Shown here in pieces: positions 1 through 8,097 of a DNA stretch of 21,318 bases (positions within the stretch are counted from its first letter, which is position 1; every line of letters starts with the position of its first letter). Source of the DNA: LW40-45 sp048883105 (GTDB taxonomy: Archaea > Asgardarchaeota > Lokiarchaeia > Sigyniarchaeales > SOKP01); the NCBI GenBank assembly GCA_048883105.1, contig JBHLQY010000037.1, positions 1 through 21,318 of the forward strand, written 5' to 3'. The notes below the pieces were generated by a model. The model was given only the letters and a program-made list of their open reading frames with translations. It did no database searches and was not told where the DNA came from. Both the position numbers and the translations under genes were made by a program.

Positions 1-180
1 GGTGCTGAAAAAGCAGCTAAAGATTTTAATATTCGCTTGATTGGAAAAATTCCATTTGAGGTTGAAATCGGAATACAAGGAGATAAGGGTTTACCATTTA
101 TATTGAAGTATCCTGAGAGTGATAGTGCAATTGCTTTCAAGGAATCTGTAAAAAAGATTCAAGAAATATTAGAAAAATGA
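1..180 (+). CDS. Mrp/NBP35-family P-loop ATPase, C-terminal end (partial)
   Basis: The window opens inside an open frame of 59 codons that ends in TGA. The visible tail contains the stretch LIGKIPFEVEIGIQGDKG followed by an LPFILKYPESDSAIAF-like segment. This is the usual C-terminal signature of Mrp/ApbC/NBP35 ATPases, which carry and transfer Fe-S clusters in the cytosol. The Walker A and the CxxC cluster-binding motif would lie upstream, outside the window. The next gene, an IscU/NifU-type scaffold, begins about 30 bases later on the same strand, which fits an Fe-S assembly operon. The family call rests on a short tail, so confidence is moderate to good. Confidence 0.72.
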   Translation, partial: GAEKAAKDFNIRLIGKIPFEVEIGIQGDKGLPFILKYPESDSAIAFKESVKKIQEILEK

Positions 181-213
181 AAATTGAAAATATTGAATAA
201 AAAAATTAATATT

Positions 214-654
214 ATGTCTGAAAAAGATTTTGATGACTTTGTATATAAACTTCAAAAAGAAATAATAGATAAAGAACTAGAGCAATACAATGAATATGTC
301 GTAAAATTATTCCATAATCCAAAAAATTGGGGAAAACCACGTGAAGAAGAAATAAGTATATGGCATGCCTATGAGGGTCCCTGTGGGGATACTATGCAAT
401 TCTTTTTAAAAATTAATGATAATATAATTGAAAAAGCAAATTTTATTACGGACGGGTGTGGAGCAACAGTAGCAGCAGGAAGCCAAACAACGCTTATGAT
501 TGAGGGGAAATCTATAGATTTTGCTGAAAAATTAAGTCCAGAAGATATTGATAAAGCTTTAAATGGGCTACCAGAAGATCATAAACATTGTGCTGAATTA
601 TCAGCGAGAACTTTAAAATGCTTAATTGAAAAATATAAATATAATAAGAGTTGA
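214..654 (+). CDS. IscU/NifU-type Fe-S cluster assembly scaffold
   Basis: A 146-residue protein of the NifU N-terminal/IscU family, on which Fe-S clusters are built before transfer to target proteins. The three ligand cysteines are present: C57 in GPCGDTM (with the conserved Asp59), C82 in DGCGATVAAGS and C126 in HKHCAELSARTL. Length is typical of a stand-alone scaffold domain, with a charged extension of about 25 residues at the N terminus. I chose the ATG at 214; an in-frame TTG at 184 would add ten residues but has no clear ribosome binding site. It follows the Mrp-type ATPase closely, and its stop codon overlaps the TTG start of the ZIP transporter (bases 651-654), implying one transcript. 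No IscS-like cysteine desulfurase is visible in the window. Confidence 0.9.
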   Translation: MSEKDFDDFVYKLQKEIIDKELEQYNEYVVKLFHNPKNWGKPREEEISIWHAYEGPCGDTMQFFLKINDNIIEKANFITDGCGATVAAGSQTTLMIEGKSIDFAEKLSPEDIDKALNGLPEDHKHCAELSARTLKCLIEKYKYNKS

Positions 655-1394
655 TTATTATTCTATTATTGATTATTTTCTTTAGTATTTTAGGCAGTAT
701 TGGAGCAGTACTTACAGCGGGGATTTTTCTATTATTTAAAAAAAAGATTCAAGTAATACTAGTCCCTTGTTTAATTGCATATGCTACAGGTACTCTACTC
801 GCAGCAGCCTTATTGGTGATGATACCAACAGCCATATCACAGGGTGATCCTTCTATGATTATGTTATTTCTTTTGGGAGGAGTTCTCTTTTTTTTCCTTC
901 TTGAAAAAACAATAATATGGCACCATTGTCATGATAAAAATTGCGAAATACAAAGTGCCGCAGGCCCCCTTCTTCTAATTGGTGATTCCTTTCATAATTT
1001 TATAGATGGAATTATTATTGCGGCTGGTTTTTTAATTTCTTTACCAATTGGAATAATAATAAGCTTTTCAGTATTAACACACGAAATTCCTCAGGAAATT
1101 GGTGATTTTGCTATACTCCTTGAAAGTAAGTATTCAAAAAACAAAGCTTTTTTATTAAATTTATTATCAAGTTCATGCACCATTCCTGCAGCAATTATTA
1201 GTTATTATATTTTAGATTTTGTTAGTTCAATAGTCCCTTTTATTATAGCAATTTCAGCAGCAAGTTTCATATATATTGCATTAACAGATTTAACACCAGA
1301 TCTACATCATAGTGTAGGATTAAAATATAGTATTAGACAAATAATCTTGATTTTTGCTGGAATTGGAACTATTACATTAATTATTTTAATATAA
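651..1394 (+). CDS. ZIP-family divalent metal transporter
   Basis: A 247-residue membrane protein with about seven to eight hydrophobic segments. It carries the two ZIP signature helices: HNFIDG (H115, N116, D119) in TM4 and HEIPQEIGDF (H144, E145, E149) in TM5. These form the binuclear metal site of zinc/iron importers of the ZupT/ZIP type. The loop between TM3 and TM4 has a short HHCHDKNC cluster (91-98) that could bind metal. The start is TTG at 651, overlapping the TGA of the preceding gene, so translation is probably coupled. Sharing an operon with Fe-S assembly genes and facing a DtxR-type regulator suggests iron, manganese or zinc as substrate; the exact metal cannot be read from the sequence. 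Confidence 0.88.
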   Translation: MIIILLLIIFFSILGSIGAVLTAGIFLLFKKKIQVILVPCLIAYATGTLLAAALLVMIPTAISQGDPSMIMLFLLGGVLFFFLLEKTIIWHHCHDKNCEIQSAAGPLLLIGDSFHNFIDGIIIAAGFLISLPIGIIISFSVLTHEIPQEIGDFAILLESKYSKNKAFLLNLLSSSCTIPAAIISYYILDFVSSIVPFIIAISAASFIYIALTDLTPDLHHSVGLKYSIRQIILIFAGIGTITLIILI

Positions 1395-1510
1395 TAACAC
1401 TGATTTTGAGATCTTAGATAAAATATATCTATGGACCTTTACCAAGCAGGGTATTATAAAGTTTTTAATCTTTCTTTTTCTTTATGAATAATTTCATTTA
1501 TCGTTTATTA

Positions 1511-1894
1511 TTAATGAAATTCAAGAATAAGATTTTCTAAGGCATCAGATATCTCTGGAGTTATATAATGCTCAATTTTACAACATAAATTTTGCACTTG
1601 ATTTTTGTCTTTTAATTTTAAAACATGTATAAAAAAATCAAATAAACGATTATAGTTATTAATAATGCTAAGGGCAATTTTTTTTCCCTTTTTAGTTAAT
1701 CTTAAAGATTTTTTTGGCTTCCAATCTATTAGATCATTTGCTTTTAACTTATACAACATATTTGTAACTGAAGATGGTTTAACTTTTAATAGATTTGAAA
1801 TTTTTGAATTGGATGCCCAGCCGCCTTTATTCTCTTTTGAAATTAGATATATAGCTTTTATATAATCCTCATAGCTCTTATTTAAGCTTTTCAT
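1511..1894 (-). CDS. DtxR/MntR-family metal-dependent transcriptional regulator
   Basis: A 127-residue protein with an N-terminal winged helix-turn-helix (about 1-65, starting SYEDYIKAIYLI as in MntR/IdeR) and a dimerisation/metal-binding domain (about 66-127) containing CCKIEHYITPE. C105, E108 and H109 match the Cys/Glu-x-x-Glu-His metal site of the family, and D10 matches the N-terminal ligand. The histidine usually found in an RH-x-L motif of the dimerisation helix appears as Asn82 (YNRLFDFF), so the metal site may be altered. There is no C-terminal SH3 domain; this is the short form. It lies 48 bases downstream of the DUF5320 gene on the same strand and convergent to the ZIP gene. An imperfect copy of the local palindrome lies about 42 bases upstream of its start, consistent with self-regulation. 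Confidence 0.88.
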   Translation of the reverse strand: MKSLNKSYEDYIKAIYLISKENKGGWASNSKISNLLKVKPSSVTNMLYKLKANDLIDWKPKKSLRLTKKGKKIALSIINNYNRLFDFFIHVLKLKDKNQVQNLCCKIEHYITPEISDALENLILEFH

Positions 1895-1935
1895 TTAAAT
1901 TCAAATTTTGGGACTTTTAAATTAAAAATAAAAAA

Positions 1936-1949
1936 AAAATAATTATTCA
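1936..1949. promoter_or_regulatory. Imperfect copy of the TGAATAATTATTCA operator
   Basis: The site AAAATAATTATTCA matches 12 of 14 positions of the palindrome found at 2421 and 21190. It overlaps the stop of the DUF5320 gene and lies 42-55 bases upstream of the DtxR-like start. In such AT-rich DNA a half-perfect match can arise by chance. Confidence 0.3.
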
Positions 1950-2341
1950 GTTTTTTCTAAATCATCAATTCTTTTTGAGATATTGTCCATTGCGCTTTTA
2001 ATGCTTTCCATTTCAGATTCTAAATATTGCTTTTCTTGTTTAAGCATATTTAATTGAGCATCAGGTGTAGTTGGAGGAAGTGGATAAACCGGAGGAGGAA
2101 CTAAATTTGGTCCGAAAAATGGAACGCTATATCCCCATAAACCTCCAAATCTTCTGCCTCCACCTCTACCCCAACCGATTCCGCGCCCATATCCCATTCC
2201 TCGCCCCCCACCAAATCCTCGTCCTAAACCCATACCAGGACCTTTGGTATATCCTGGTGTATCATATCCAGCACAATAGCCTAATGCTCTTCCTGTCATC
2301 GAACCTAATCCTCTAGGTCCTGTTCTATCTCCACCTGGCAT
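1943..2341 (-). CDS. Gly/Arg-rich DUF5320-family protein
   Basis: A 132-residue protein with the DUF5320 signature at its N terminus (MPGGDRTGPRGLGSMTGRAL, then GYCAGYD). A low-complexity Gly/Arg/Tyr stretch follows (about 30-75), then a Pro-rich linker and a charged coiled coil (about 93-132, QEKQYLESEMESIKSAMDNI). Function is unknown. In other anaerobes such genes tend to sit near Mrp ATPases and NifX/NifB-like iron-molybdenum cofactor proteins, which matches the Fe-S context here. The start is supported by an AGGAG at 2356-2360, although its spacing of about 14 bases is long. A TATA box at 2407-2415 and a perfect palindrome just upstream suggest regulated expression. The Gly-rich core is unlike all other proteins in the window. 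Confidence 0.85.
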   Translation of the reverse strand: MPGGDRTGPRGLGSMTGRALGYCAGYDTPGYTKGPGMGLGRGFGGGRGMGYGRGIGWGRGGGRRFGGLWGYSVPFFGPNLVPPPVYPLPPTTPDAQLNMLKQEKQYLESEMESIKSAMDNISKRIDDLEKTE

Positions 2342-2406
2342 ACTTATTTTTTCAACTCCTTTTTTTTATTTTTTTTATTTATTCTAATTAAATAATAGTA
2401 ATTTTA

Positions 2407-2415
2407 TTATATAAA
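2407..2415 (-). promoter_or_regulatory. TATA box for the DUF5320/DtxR transcription unit
   Basis: Read on the minus strand this is TTTATATAA, a good archaeal TATA box. Start of transcription would fall near 2385, leaving a leader of about 44 bases before the ATG at 2341. The palindrome at 2421-2434 begins six bases upstream of it, where TFB would bind. Confidence 0.55.
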
Positions 2416-2420
2416 TTTAT

Positions 2421-2434
2421 TGAATAATTATTCA
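2421..2434. promoter_or_regulatory. Perfect 14-bp palindromic operator (site 1)
   Basis: TGAATAATTATTCA is its own reverse complement and occurs again exactly at 21190-21203. It abuts the TATA/BRE region of the DUF5320 gene. The likely role is binding of a dimeric regulator; the neighbouring DtxR-like protein is the obvious candidate, but this is inference. Confidence 0.6.
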
Positions 2435-2478
2435 TAATTGATCTCACATTCTATGTCATCAATAAAATAAGATTATGA

Positions 2479-2496
2479 ATTGAATAATCATTCAAT
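2479..2496. promoter_or_regulatory. Near-perfect palindromic operator (site 2)
   Basis: ATTGAATAATCATTCAAT is an 18-bp inverted repeat with a single mismatched pair at its centre. It is closely related to site 1, and its centre lies 60 bp from the centre of site 1. Confidence 0.5.
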
Positions 2497-2538
2497 ATTT
2501 ATTTTATCATTAATTCTAAGAATATAACCTGTTATTAT

Positions 2539-2555
2539 TGAATAAATATTATTCA
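2539..2555. promoter_or_regulatory. Spaced inverted repeat (site 3), overlapping the end of hypD
   Basis: TGAATAA and TTATTCA are separated by three bases, giving perfect 7-bp arms. The site overlaps the stop codon of hypD and is centred about 60 bp from site 2. It may be a third operator in the series, or a coincidence imposed by the AT-rich sequence. Confidence 0.4.
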
Positions 2556-3643
2556 CTATAATATTTATAATAAATACTACAAGTTCCTTCCATTGAAACC
2601 ATACATGGACCGACTGGATTGAGAGGGGTACAACTTTTTCTAAATAATTTACACTCATTTGGATTTAATTTGCCAGTCATAACCAAATGACAAGAGCATC
2701 CAGGATGGATATCCATTGATTTTTCTATTTTTATATCGAATTTTTTATCGGCATCAAATTTATCGTATTGGTCTTTAATAGCTAAACCTCCATCGAGAAT
2801 TCTCCCAATTCCTCTCCATCGAGAAGAAACAGACTCAAAAACATCAGATATAATTTTTTGAGCAACAACATTTCCTTCAGGTTTAACTATTCTTGAATAT
2901 TCGTTTAAAGTTTCGAATTGCTTATTTTTAATTTGTTTTAGTAGCATTAAAATTGCAAGCAGAACATCATTAGGCTCAAAACCAGTAATTACATTGGGAA
3001 TATGATAAGCATCAGAAAATAATTTATATGGTTTTAGGCCGATTACCGTAGATACATGACCGGGCGATATAAATCCATCGATACTCAATTGGTCAATACT
3101 CATTAGTAGCTCTAAAGCCGCTGGAATAAGTTTATGCGCACATATTACAGAAAAGTTAGTGGGTGGATTACTCTTTAGCTCATAACCCGTTAATGGAACA
3201 GTTGTTTCAAATCCAATAGCAAAAAATATTATTTCTTTATTTGGATTAGCTCTCGCAATTTTGACAGCATCGTATGGACCATAAACGATACGCACATCAG
3301 CACCTTTAGCTTTAAGTTCCGCTAGTGAGATGTTTGTTGCTGGAACCCGCATCATATCGCCAAATGTAGTAATTATAACATCATCCCGCTTGCCTAATTC
3401 GATTGCTTTATCAATATCCGCTGCTGGGCATACACATACAGGACAACCAGGACCAGAAACAACTTCAATTTCTTTTGGTATAAGCGACCTTAGTCCATAT
3501 TTTGAGATTATATGTTCATGTGTACCACAAACATGCATAAATTTAATCGGTTTATTAATTTCTTTTATAGTTTTATTAATAGCCTTAATTATTTTATTGG
3601 TAAATTCCTTACTTCTTAATATTTTTAAACCTTGAATCTCCAT
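2549..3643 (-). CDS. hypD: [NiFe] hydrogenase maturation protein HypD
   Basis: HypD is the Fe-S protein that, with HypC, carries the iron atom on which the Fe(CN)2CO group of [NiFe] hydrogenases is built. The 364-residue sequence has all family motifs: MHVCGTHEH (C39), GPGCPVCVCP (C67, C70, C72), GFETTVPLT, and a Cys-rich C-terminal region (HPGCSCH and onward; C316, C318, C331, C338, C347, C355) that holds the [4Fe-4S] cluster. I chose the ATG at 3643, which gives the usual N-terminal length. An ATG at 3700 in the same frame would add 19 atypical residues and overlap hypE. The gene lies 31 bases downstream of hypE on the same strand. Neither hypC, hypA nor hypB is in the window. Confidence 0.96.
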   Translation of the reverse strand: MEIQGLKILRSKEFTNKIIKAINKTIKEINKPIKFMHVCGTHEHIISKYGLRSLIPKEIEVVSGPGCPVCVCPAADIDKAIELGKRDDVIITTFGDMMRVPATNISLAELKAKGADVRIVYGPYDAVKIARANPNKEIIFFAIGFETTVPLTGYELKSNPPTNFSVICAHKLIPAALELLMSIDQLSIDGFISPGHVSTVIGLKPYKLFSDAYHIPNVITGFEPNDVLLAILMLLKQIKNKQFETLNEYSRIVKPEGNVVAQKIISDVFESVSSRWRGIGRILDGGLAIKDQYDKFDADKKFDIKIEKSMDIHPGCSCHLVMTGKLNPNECKLFRKSCTPLNPVGPCMVSMEGTCSIYYKYYSE

Positions 3644-3674
3644 TTTATTTATCTTCAATAATATTCGATATAAT

Positions 3675-4727
3675 TTAACATATACGTGGTATTGGTTCAC
3701 CTAAAGGCATATCTACAAATCTAGTACCCCCTACGATTGTTTTTAAAAAAACTTTCTTAGGATTGTCTACATGTACTTCACCAATAATTTCAGCATCCTT
3801 TCCAATTTGAGTAGATTTAATTTTTTTTAAAATAATATCCGCTTGACTTGAATCAACGGATAAAAGGGCTCTCCCTTCGCATGCTATATTAAATGGATCT
3901 AATCCTAACATATCACAAATGGCTGTTACTTGTTTTTTAATTGGAATTTTTTCTTCTTCAAGATAAATACTCACTTTGGATTTAACAGCCCAGTCGTTTA
4001 AAGCTCCTGCAATTCCACCTCTAGTTGGATCTTTCATGGCGTGAATATAATTTGAATTAATTTCAGATTTTATAGATTTACTAATTTCTAGTAATAAATC
4101 TATGTCAGATTTTAGATCTGTAGAAATATTTAAACCTTCACGACTTGCCATTAGTGCGGTTCCATGATCTCCAATAGATCCAGTAATTATTATTTTATCT
4201 CCTACTTTTAAACCATTATCTACTATTTTGATTTTTTTATCCTTAATTCCAATACCGGATGTAGCAATAATCATCTCGTTTAAGCTACCTCGAGGCATAA
4301 TTTTAGTATCGCCCGCAATTATAGCTATATTCGCCCCTTCTGCCTTTTTATTAAATGAATTAACGATTTTTTCTAATGTCTCAAACTTAAAACCTTCCTC
4401 AATAATAAACATTGAAGTAAGTGCTAATGGCTCGGCACCCATCATCAATAAATCGTTTACTGTACCACAAATGCTTAACATTCCTAAATCACCTCCTGGA
4501 AAGAATAAAGGATATACTGTATGTCCATCAGCAGTAATAACAATTTCTTTATCAAAGTTCTCAAGCGGGATTGTTGCACCATCATCTAATTCTTCCACGC
4601 CAATGCCATGATTTACATTTTTTAGCACAATATCTTTTGTAATAAAAGTAATTAATTCTCCTTGTAAAATCCCACCAGCACCATGAGCTAAACGAATGAC
4701 TTTTGAGCTCTCATTTTTCTCACTCAT
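3675..4727 (-). CDS. hypE: [NiFe] hydrogenase maturation protein HypE
   Basis: HypE dehydrates a carbamoyl group on its own C-terminal cysteine to a thiocyanate, the source of the cyanide ligands of the hydrogenase iron. The 350-residue protein is a PurM/ThiL-type ATPase with HGAGG near the N terminus, an FFPGGDLGMLSICGTVNDL segment, KDPTRGGIAGALNDW in the second domain, and the diagnostic C-terminal PRIC ending in Cys350. Everything needed for activity appears to be present. The start is ATG. It lies between the isomerase-like gene (58 bases upstream) and hypD (31 bases downstream), all on the minus strand. Its carbamoyl donor HypF is encoded divergently just beyond the isomerase gene. Confidence 0.97.
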   Translation of the reverse strand: MSEKNESSKVIRLAHGAGGILQGELITFITKDIVLKNVNHGIGVEELDDGATIPLENFDKEIVITADGHTVYPLFFPGGDLGMLSICGTVNDLLMMGAEPLALTSMFIIEEGFKFETLEKIVNSFNKKAEGANIAIIAGDTKIMPRGSLNEMIIATSGIGIKDKKIKIVDNGLKVGDKIIITGSIGDHGTALMASREGLNISTDLKSDIDLLLEISKSIKSEINSNYIHAMKDPTRGGIAGALNDWAVKSKVSIYLEEEKIPIKKQVTAICDMLGLDPFNIACEGRALLSVDSSQADIILKKIKSTQIGKDAEIIGEVHVDNPKKVFLKTIVGGTRFVDMPLGEPIPRIC

Positions 4728-4785
4728 AATAAAATGAAAGAATTCGAAATTAAAGAATTTTTGTCATGAATTTTAAGATAATATA

Positions 4786-5592
4786 TTAAATTAACATTTT
4801 TAGTGCATCCATTGAATCTATTGCTATTTTATAAGGATCTTCTTCCCAAATCTTTTCATTAAATAATTCTAAGGAAAGCCATTTATCGTATCCTATTTCT
4901 TTTAATTTATTAATGAATCTTTCAAGGTTAAAAAATCCTTGGCAAGGTAAAACTCTGTCTGAATCTTGTAATTCTTTAAAGGGTTTTTCAATAGCATCGT
5001 TGATATGGATTAACCATAATTTATTAATTTCAATATTCTCTAATTCATTAATTGAGTGTTCTCCTATAAAATAATGAAATGTATCAATTACTAATCCCAT
5101 AGCAGGAAACTGATCAATAATTTTTAACGCCATTTCTATTTTTCTAACAGAACAATTTGGAAATCCTAAGGGTTCAAAACCGAGCTTAAAATCATATTTT
5201 TCGGCTAAATTCGCAAGAATTTTTAATCTTTCCACAGTGTGAGAAAAAATTTTATCATCGCTCAGCGGTTCTTTAAGAAAACTTGGAACGGTTATTATAG
5301 TATCACATCCAATTTGATTCCCGATTTTCATTAACCTTTCTGTATACCTTAAAATTCGTTCAAACTCTCTTTCAGGACATAAAGAAAATAATTCAACCGC
5401 ATTAAAAGTAATACAATCGAGATTTGTCTCTTCCAATTTTTTTTTTAAATCATCAATAGAGTGATTCTTTAAATAAGCAAAAGTTGTATCTCTCCTTAAT
5501 TCAACCCCTTGAAATCCTGACTTAGCAATAGCCTTTAAAAATGTCTCCATTGGAGTTTTCATCAAAGTTGCTTGATTTACTGCGAATTTCAA
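4786..5592 (-). CDS. Sugar phosphate isomerase/epimerase-like TIM-barrel protein (AP endonuclease 2 / xylose isomerase-like)
   Basis: A 268-residue protein with the fold pattern of the xylose-isomerase-like TIM barrel family (IolE/hydroxypyruvate isomerase/endonuclease IV relatives). The expected metal-binding residues are placed in order: E140 (LGFEPLGF), D170 and H173 (VIDTFHYF), H196 (LIHINDA) and E242 (LSLELFNE). The substrate cannot be assigned. The start must be TTG at 5592 or very close, because a stop codon lies six bases upstream in frame; MKFAVNQATL is a natural N terminus for this family. It heads a minus-strand run with hypE and hypD and is divergent from hypF with a 103-base gap. 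That is an unusual place for a carbohydrate enzyme. Confidence 0.85.
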   Translation of the reverse strand: MKFAVNQATLMKTPMETFLKAIAKSGFQGVELRRDTTFAYLKNHSIDDLKKKLEETNLDCITFNAVELFSLCPEREFERILRYTERLMKIGNQIGCDTIITVPSFLKEPLSDDKIFSHTVERLKILANLAEKYDFKLGFEPLGFPNCSVRKIEMALKIIDQFPAMGLVIDTFHYFIGEHSINELENIEINKLWLIHINDAIEKPFKELQDSDRVLPCQGFFNLERFINKLKEIGYDKWLSLELFNEKIWEEDPYKIAIDSMDALKMLI

Positions 5593-5664
5593 AATTTAAT
5601 CATATTTTCATTATTTTAAGTTTAAAAATCGTGAAGAATTTACTTTCTATATAAAATCATTTGA

Positions 5665-5672
5665 TTTATATA
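5665..5672 (+). promoter_or_regulatory. TATA box for hypF (leaderless start)
   Basis: TTTATATA is centred about 27 bases upstream of the hypF ATG, so transcription should begin at or next to the start codon. No Shine-Dalgarno sequence is present, as expected for a leaderless archaeal mRNA. Confidence 0.6.
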
Positions 5673-5695
5673 AGTTTTTAATTTTATCTATTTGA

Positions 5696-8092
5696 ATGAG
5701 TAAGAAAACTGTAGAAATTAATATCACTGGTATAGTTCAAGGGGTTGGGTTTCGACCTTTCTTATTTAATTTAGCCAGAAATCGGGGATTGAAAGGTTTC
5801 ATTTTAAACCGTGGAAATGCTGGAGTTAGATTAGTACTTCAGGGAAATTCTGAAGATATTGATAAATTTATTGTCGATATAGAGATAAAAAGACCTAAAA
5901 TCTCCTTTATTGAAGGTCTATATGTAAAAAAATTAGATTCCTCAGAAATATTTGAAAACCTTGAAATTAAAAAAAGTGAACAAGGAAGAGGGATTAGTTT
6001 AACTCTGCCTCCAGATATAGCTATTTGCGATAATTGCTTAAAAGACATGAGAGATATAAATTTATCTAAATATTATATGTATCCTTTTATAGCGTGTGCT
6101 GTTTGTGGACCAAGATTCACAACAGCAAAAGCATTACCATACGACAGGGAACGAAGTACTATGATTGAATTTCCTTTCTGTGAACATGGAAAACCTTCTT
6201 GCATTCAAGAATATTCAAATTTTAATAACCGCCGGTTTCATGCTCAGACTTTTGCCTGTTCTGTGTGTGGCCCTAATTATAAATTATATAATAAATCAAG
6301 AGAAATAATTAAAAAAGGCTCTATTAAAGAAGTCCTTAAGGAAACTGCAAAAAGAATTAAAGAAGGAGAAATTGCAGCTATTAAAGGAATTGGTGGCGTC
6401 CATTTAGTTTGCTTAGCTAATAATGACAATATTATCCTTAACCTTCGGCAACGAAAGGGTGGAAGAAAGTATAAACCTTTCGCTTTAATGATTCCAACAC
6501 TAAAAATTATTGAAGAATATTTTAGAATTTCTAACAAGGAAAAAGAATTATTAGCATCTTTTCGACGGCCTATAGTTTTGTTGGAAAGAAAAGAAAATTT
6601 TAAAGATTCAAATATTAGTTACCAAGTTGCTCCTGGCTTAAATAACGTAGGTTTTATGTTTCCTTATTCAGGAATTCATTATTTATTATTTGATTTTATC
6701 GGAGAAAAACCATTAGTCTATACAAGTGGAAATCCTTCAAATATTCCTATGGGTATAAAAAACGATAAAATCTTCGACCAGCTCAAGGATCTTGCCGATT
6801 TTTTCTTGTTACATAATAGAACAATATATCAGAGAGCAGATGATAGCGTTTTAAGGATTCACGATAACAAGATAAAAATGATTAGAAGATCAAGAGGATT
6901 TGTCCCAGAATATTTAACTTTACCTTTTGAAGTTGAGATTCCCGGGGCATTAGCTACAGGGGCAGAACTAACAGTAACGGGAGCACTTCTAAGAAAAAAT
7001 CGAATATTTCCAACACAACATATTGGAAATGTATCTCATTTGGAAACCTATAATTTCCTTAAAGATGCACTTTTTCATATGAAAAAACTTTTACAAATTA
7101 AAGATTCAGAAATAAAATTCGTATCTTGCGACGCTCATCCAGCTTTTATCACTACTAAATTTGCTAAAGAATTAGCAACTCAATTTAATGTACCCTTATA
7201 TCCTATCCAACATCATTTTTCCCACATATTAGGCTTAATGGCTGAAAATAAAATAAAAAATGATGAGAAAATTATTGGCATTACTACAGACGGGGTTGGT
7301 TTCGGTGATGATGGTAATGTATGGGGTGGTGAAATTTTATTAAGCGCTTATAATGGATACGAACGCCTAGGTCATTTAGAATATCAGCCGATGATTGGAG
7401 GTGATCGTTGTACTAAATATCCTGCAAGAATGGCAGCTTCAATTATTCTTAAAGCTCTAGGAATTAGTAATTCAATAAAGATTTTTAAAAAATTAAATCT
7501 TGAAAACGATTTAGAACATAAAGAGATTGAATTAAAAACCTTAATATCTCAATTCCAACGAGCTGATAACACTTTTCCTAACGAAAATATTCCATTGTCA
7601 AGCTCCACTGGAAGAATTTTTGATACTGTATCATATTTGTTAGGGGCTTGTAATATCAAGACTTATAGAGGAGAACCCGCAATGAGGCTTGAAGGATTAG
7701 CATCTAAAGGTAATCCAAGCAAAGTAAAATTGGAGATTAAATATATAGAGAAAGGCAGCGTGTATATAATCAGTACTTCTGATCTGATCCTCGATATTGT
7801 TAATTTGCTTGACGATTCAAAAAATAAACCAGAAGATATTGCCGCTAAATTTCAAATCGAATTTGGCAAGGTTTTTGCAGATGTAGCTATTGATATCGCC
7901 GAAAAAAATATGATAAATAAAATTGGATTAACTGGAGGAGTAGCTTACAATTACTATTTTTCAAAAATAATTAAAGAAATAGTAACTCAATCTGGTTTTG
8001 AATTTTTAGAGCATGTCTTAATACCTCCTGGAGATGCTGGAATAAGCACGGGACAGTTAATTGGAGGTATTTTCAGAAATAAGAGTTATTAA
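5696..8092 (+). CDS. hypF: Carbamoyltransferase HypF
   Basis: HypF makes carbamoyl-adenylate from carbamoyl phosphate and ATP and passes the carbamoyl group to HypE. The 798-residue protein has the complete domain order. An acylphosphatase domain comes first (about 5-95; VQGVGFRPF with R20 and N38). Next are the two-zinc-finger region (from C111/C114, then CAVCGPRF, CEHGKPSC and CSVCGPNY), a YrdC-like domain (about 200-385, KGIGGVHLVCLANN), and a Kae1-like C-terminal domain with HHFSH (506-510), TTDGVGFGDDG and TGGVAYNYYF. Length is slightly above the usual 740-780. It is transcribed divergently from the isomerase-hypE-hypD unit. A relic of hisH begins six bases after its stop codon. Confidence 0.96.
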   Translation: MSKKTVEINITGIVQGVGFRPFLFNLARNRGLKGFILNRGNAGVRLVLQGNSEDIDKFIVDIEIKRPKISFIEGLYVKKLDSSEIFENLEIKKSEQGRGISLTLPPDIAICDNCLKDMRDINLSKYYMYPFIACAVCGPRFTTAKALPYDRERSTMIEFPFCEHGKPSCIQEYSNFNNRRFHAQTFACSVCGPNYKLYNKSREIIKKGSIKEVLKETAKRIKEGEIAAIKGIGGVHLVCLANNDNIILNLRQRKGGRKYKPFALMIPTLKIIEEYFRISNKEKELLASFRRPIVLLERKENFKDSNISYQVAPGLNNVGFMFPYSGIHYLLFDFIGEKPLVYTSGNPSNIPMGIKNDKIFDQLKDLADFFLLHNRTIYQRADDSVLRIHDNKIKMIRRSRGFVPEYLTLPFEVEIPGALATGAELTVTGALLRKNRIFPTQHIGNVSHLETYNFLKDALFHMKKLLQIKDSEIKFVSCDAHPAFITTKFAKELATQFNVPLYPIQHHFSHILGLMAENKIKNDEKIIGITTDGVGFGDDGNVWGGEILLSAYNGYERLGHLEYQPMIGGDRCTKYPARMAASIILKALGISNSIKIFKKLNLENDLEHKEIELKTLISQFQRADNTFPNENIPLSSSTGRIFDTVSYLLGACNIKTYRGEPAMRLEGLASKGNPSKVKLEIKYIEKGSVYIISTSDLILDIVNLLDDSKNKPEDIAAKFQIEFGKVFADVAIDIAEKNMINKIGLTGGVAYNYYFSKIIKEIVTQSGFEFLEHVLIPPGDAGISTGQLIGGIFRNKSY

Positions 8093-8097
8093 TATAA

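Noticed and set aside
3644..3700. Longer HypD start at 3700
   Set aside because: The extra 19 residues are not family-like and the start would lie inside hypE; the ATG at 3643 gives the normal N terminus.
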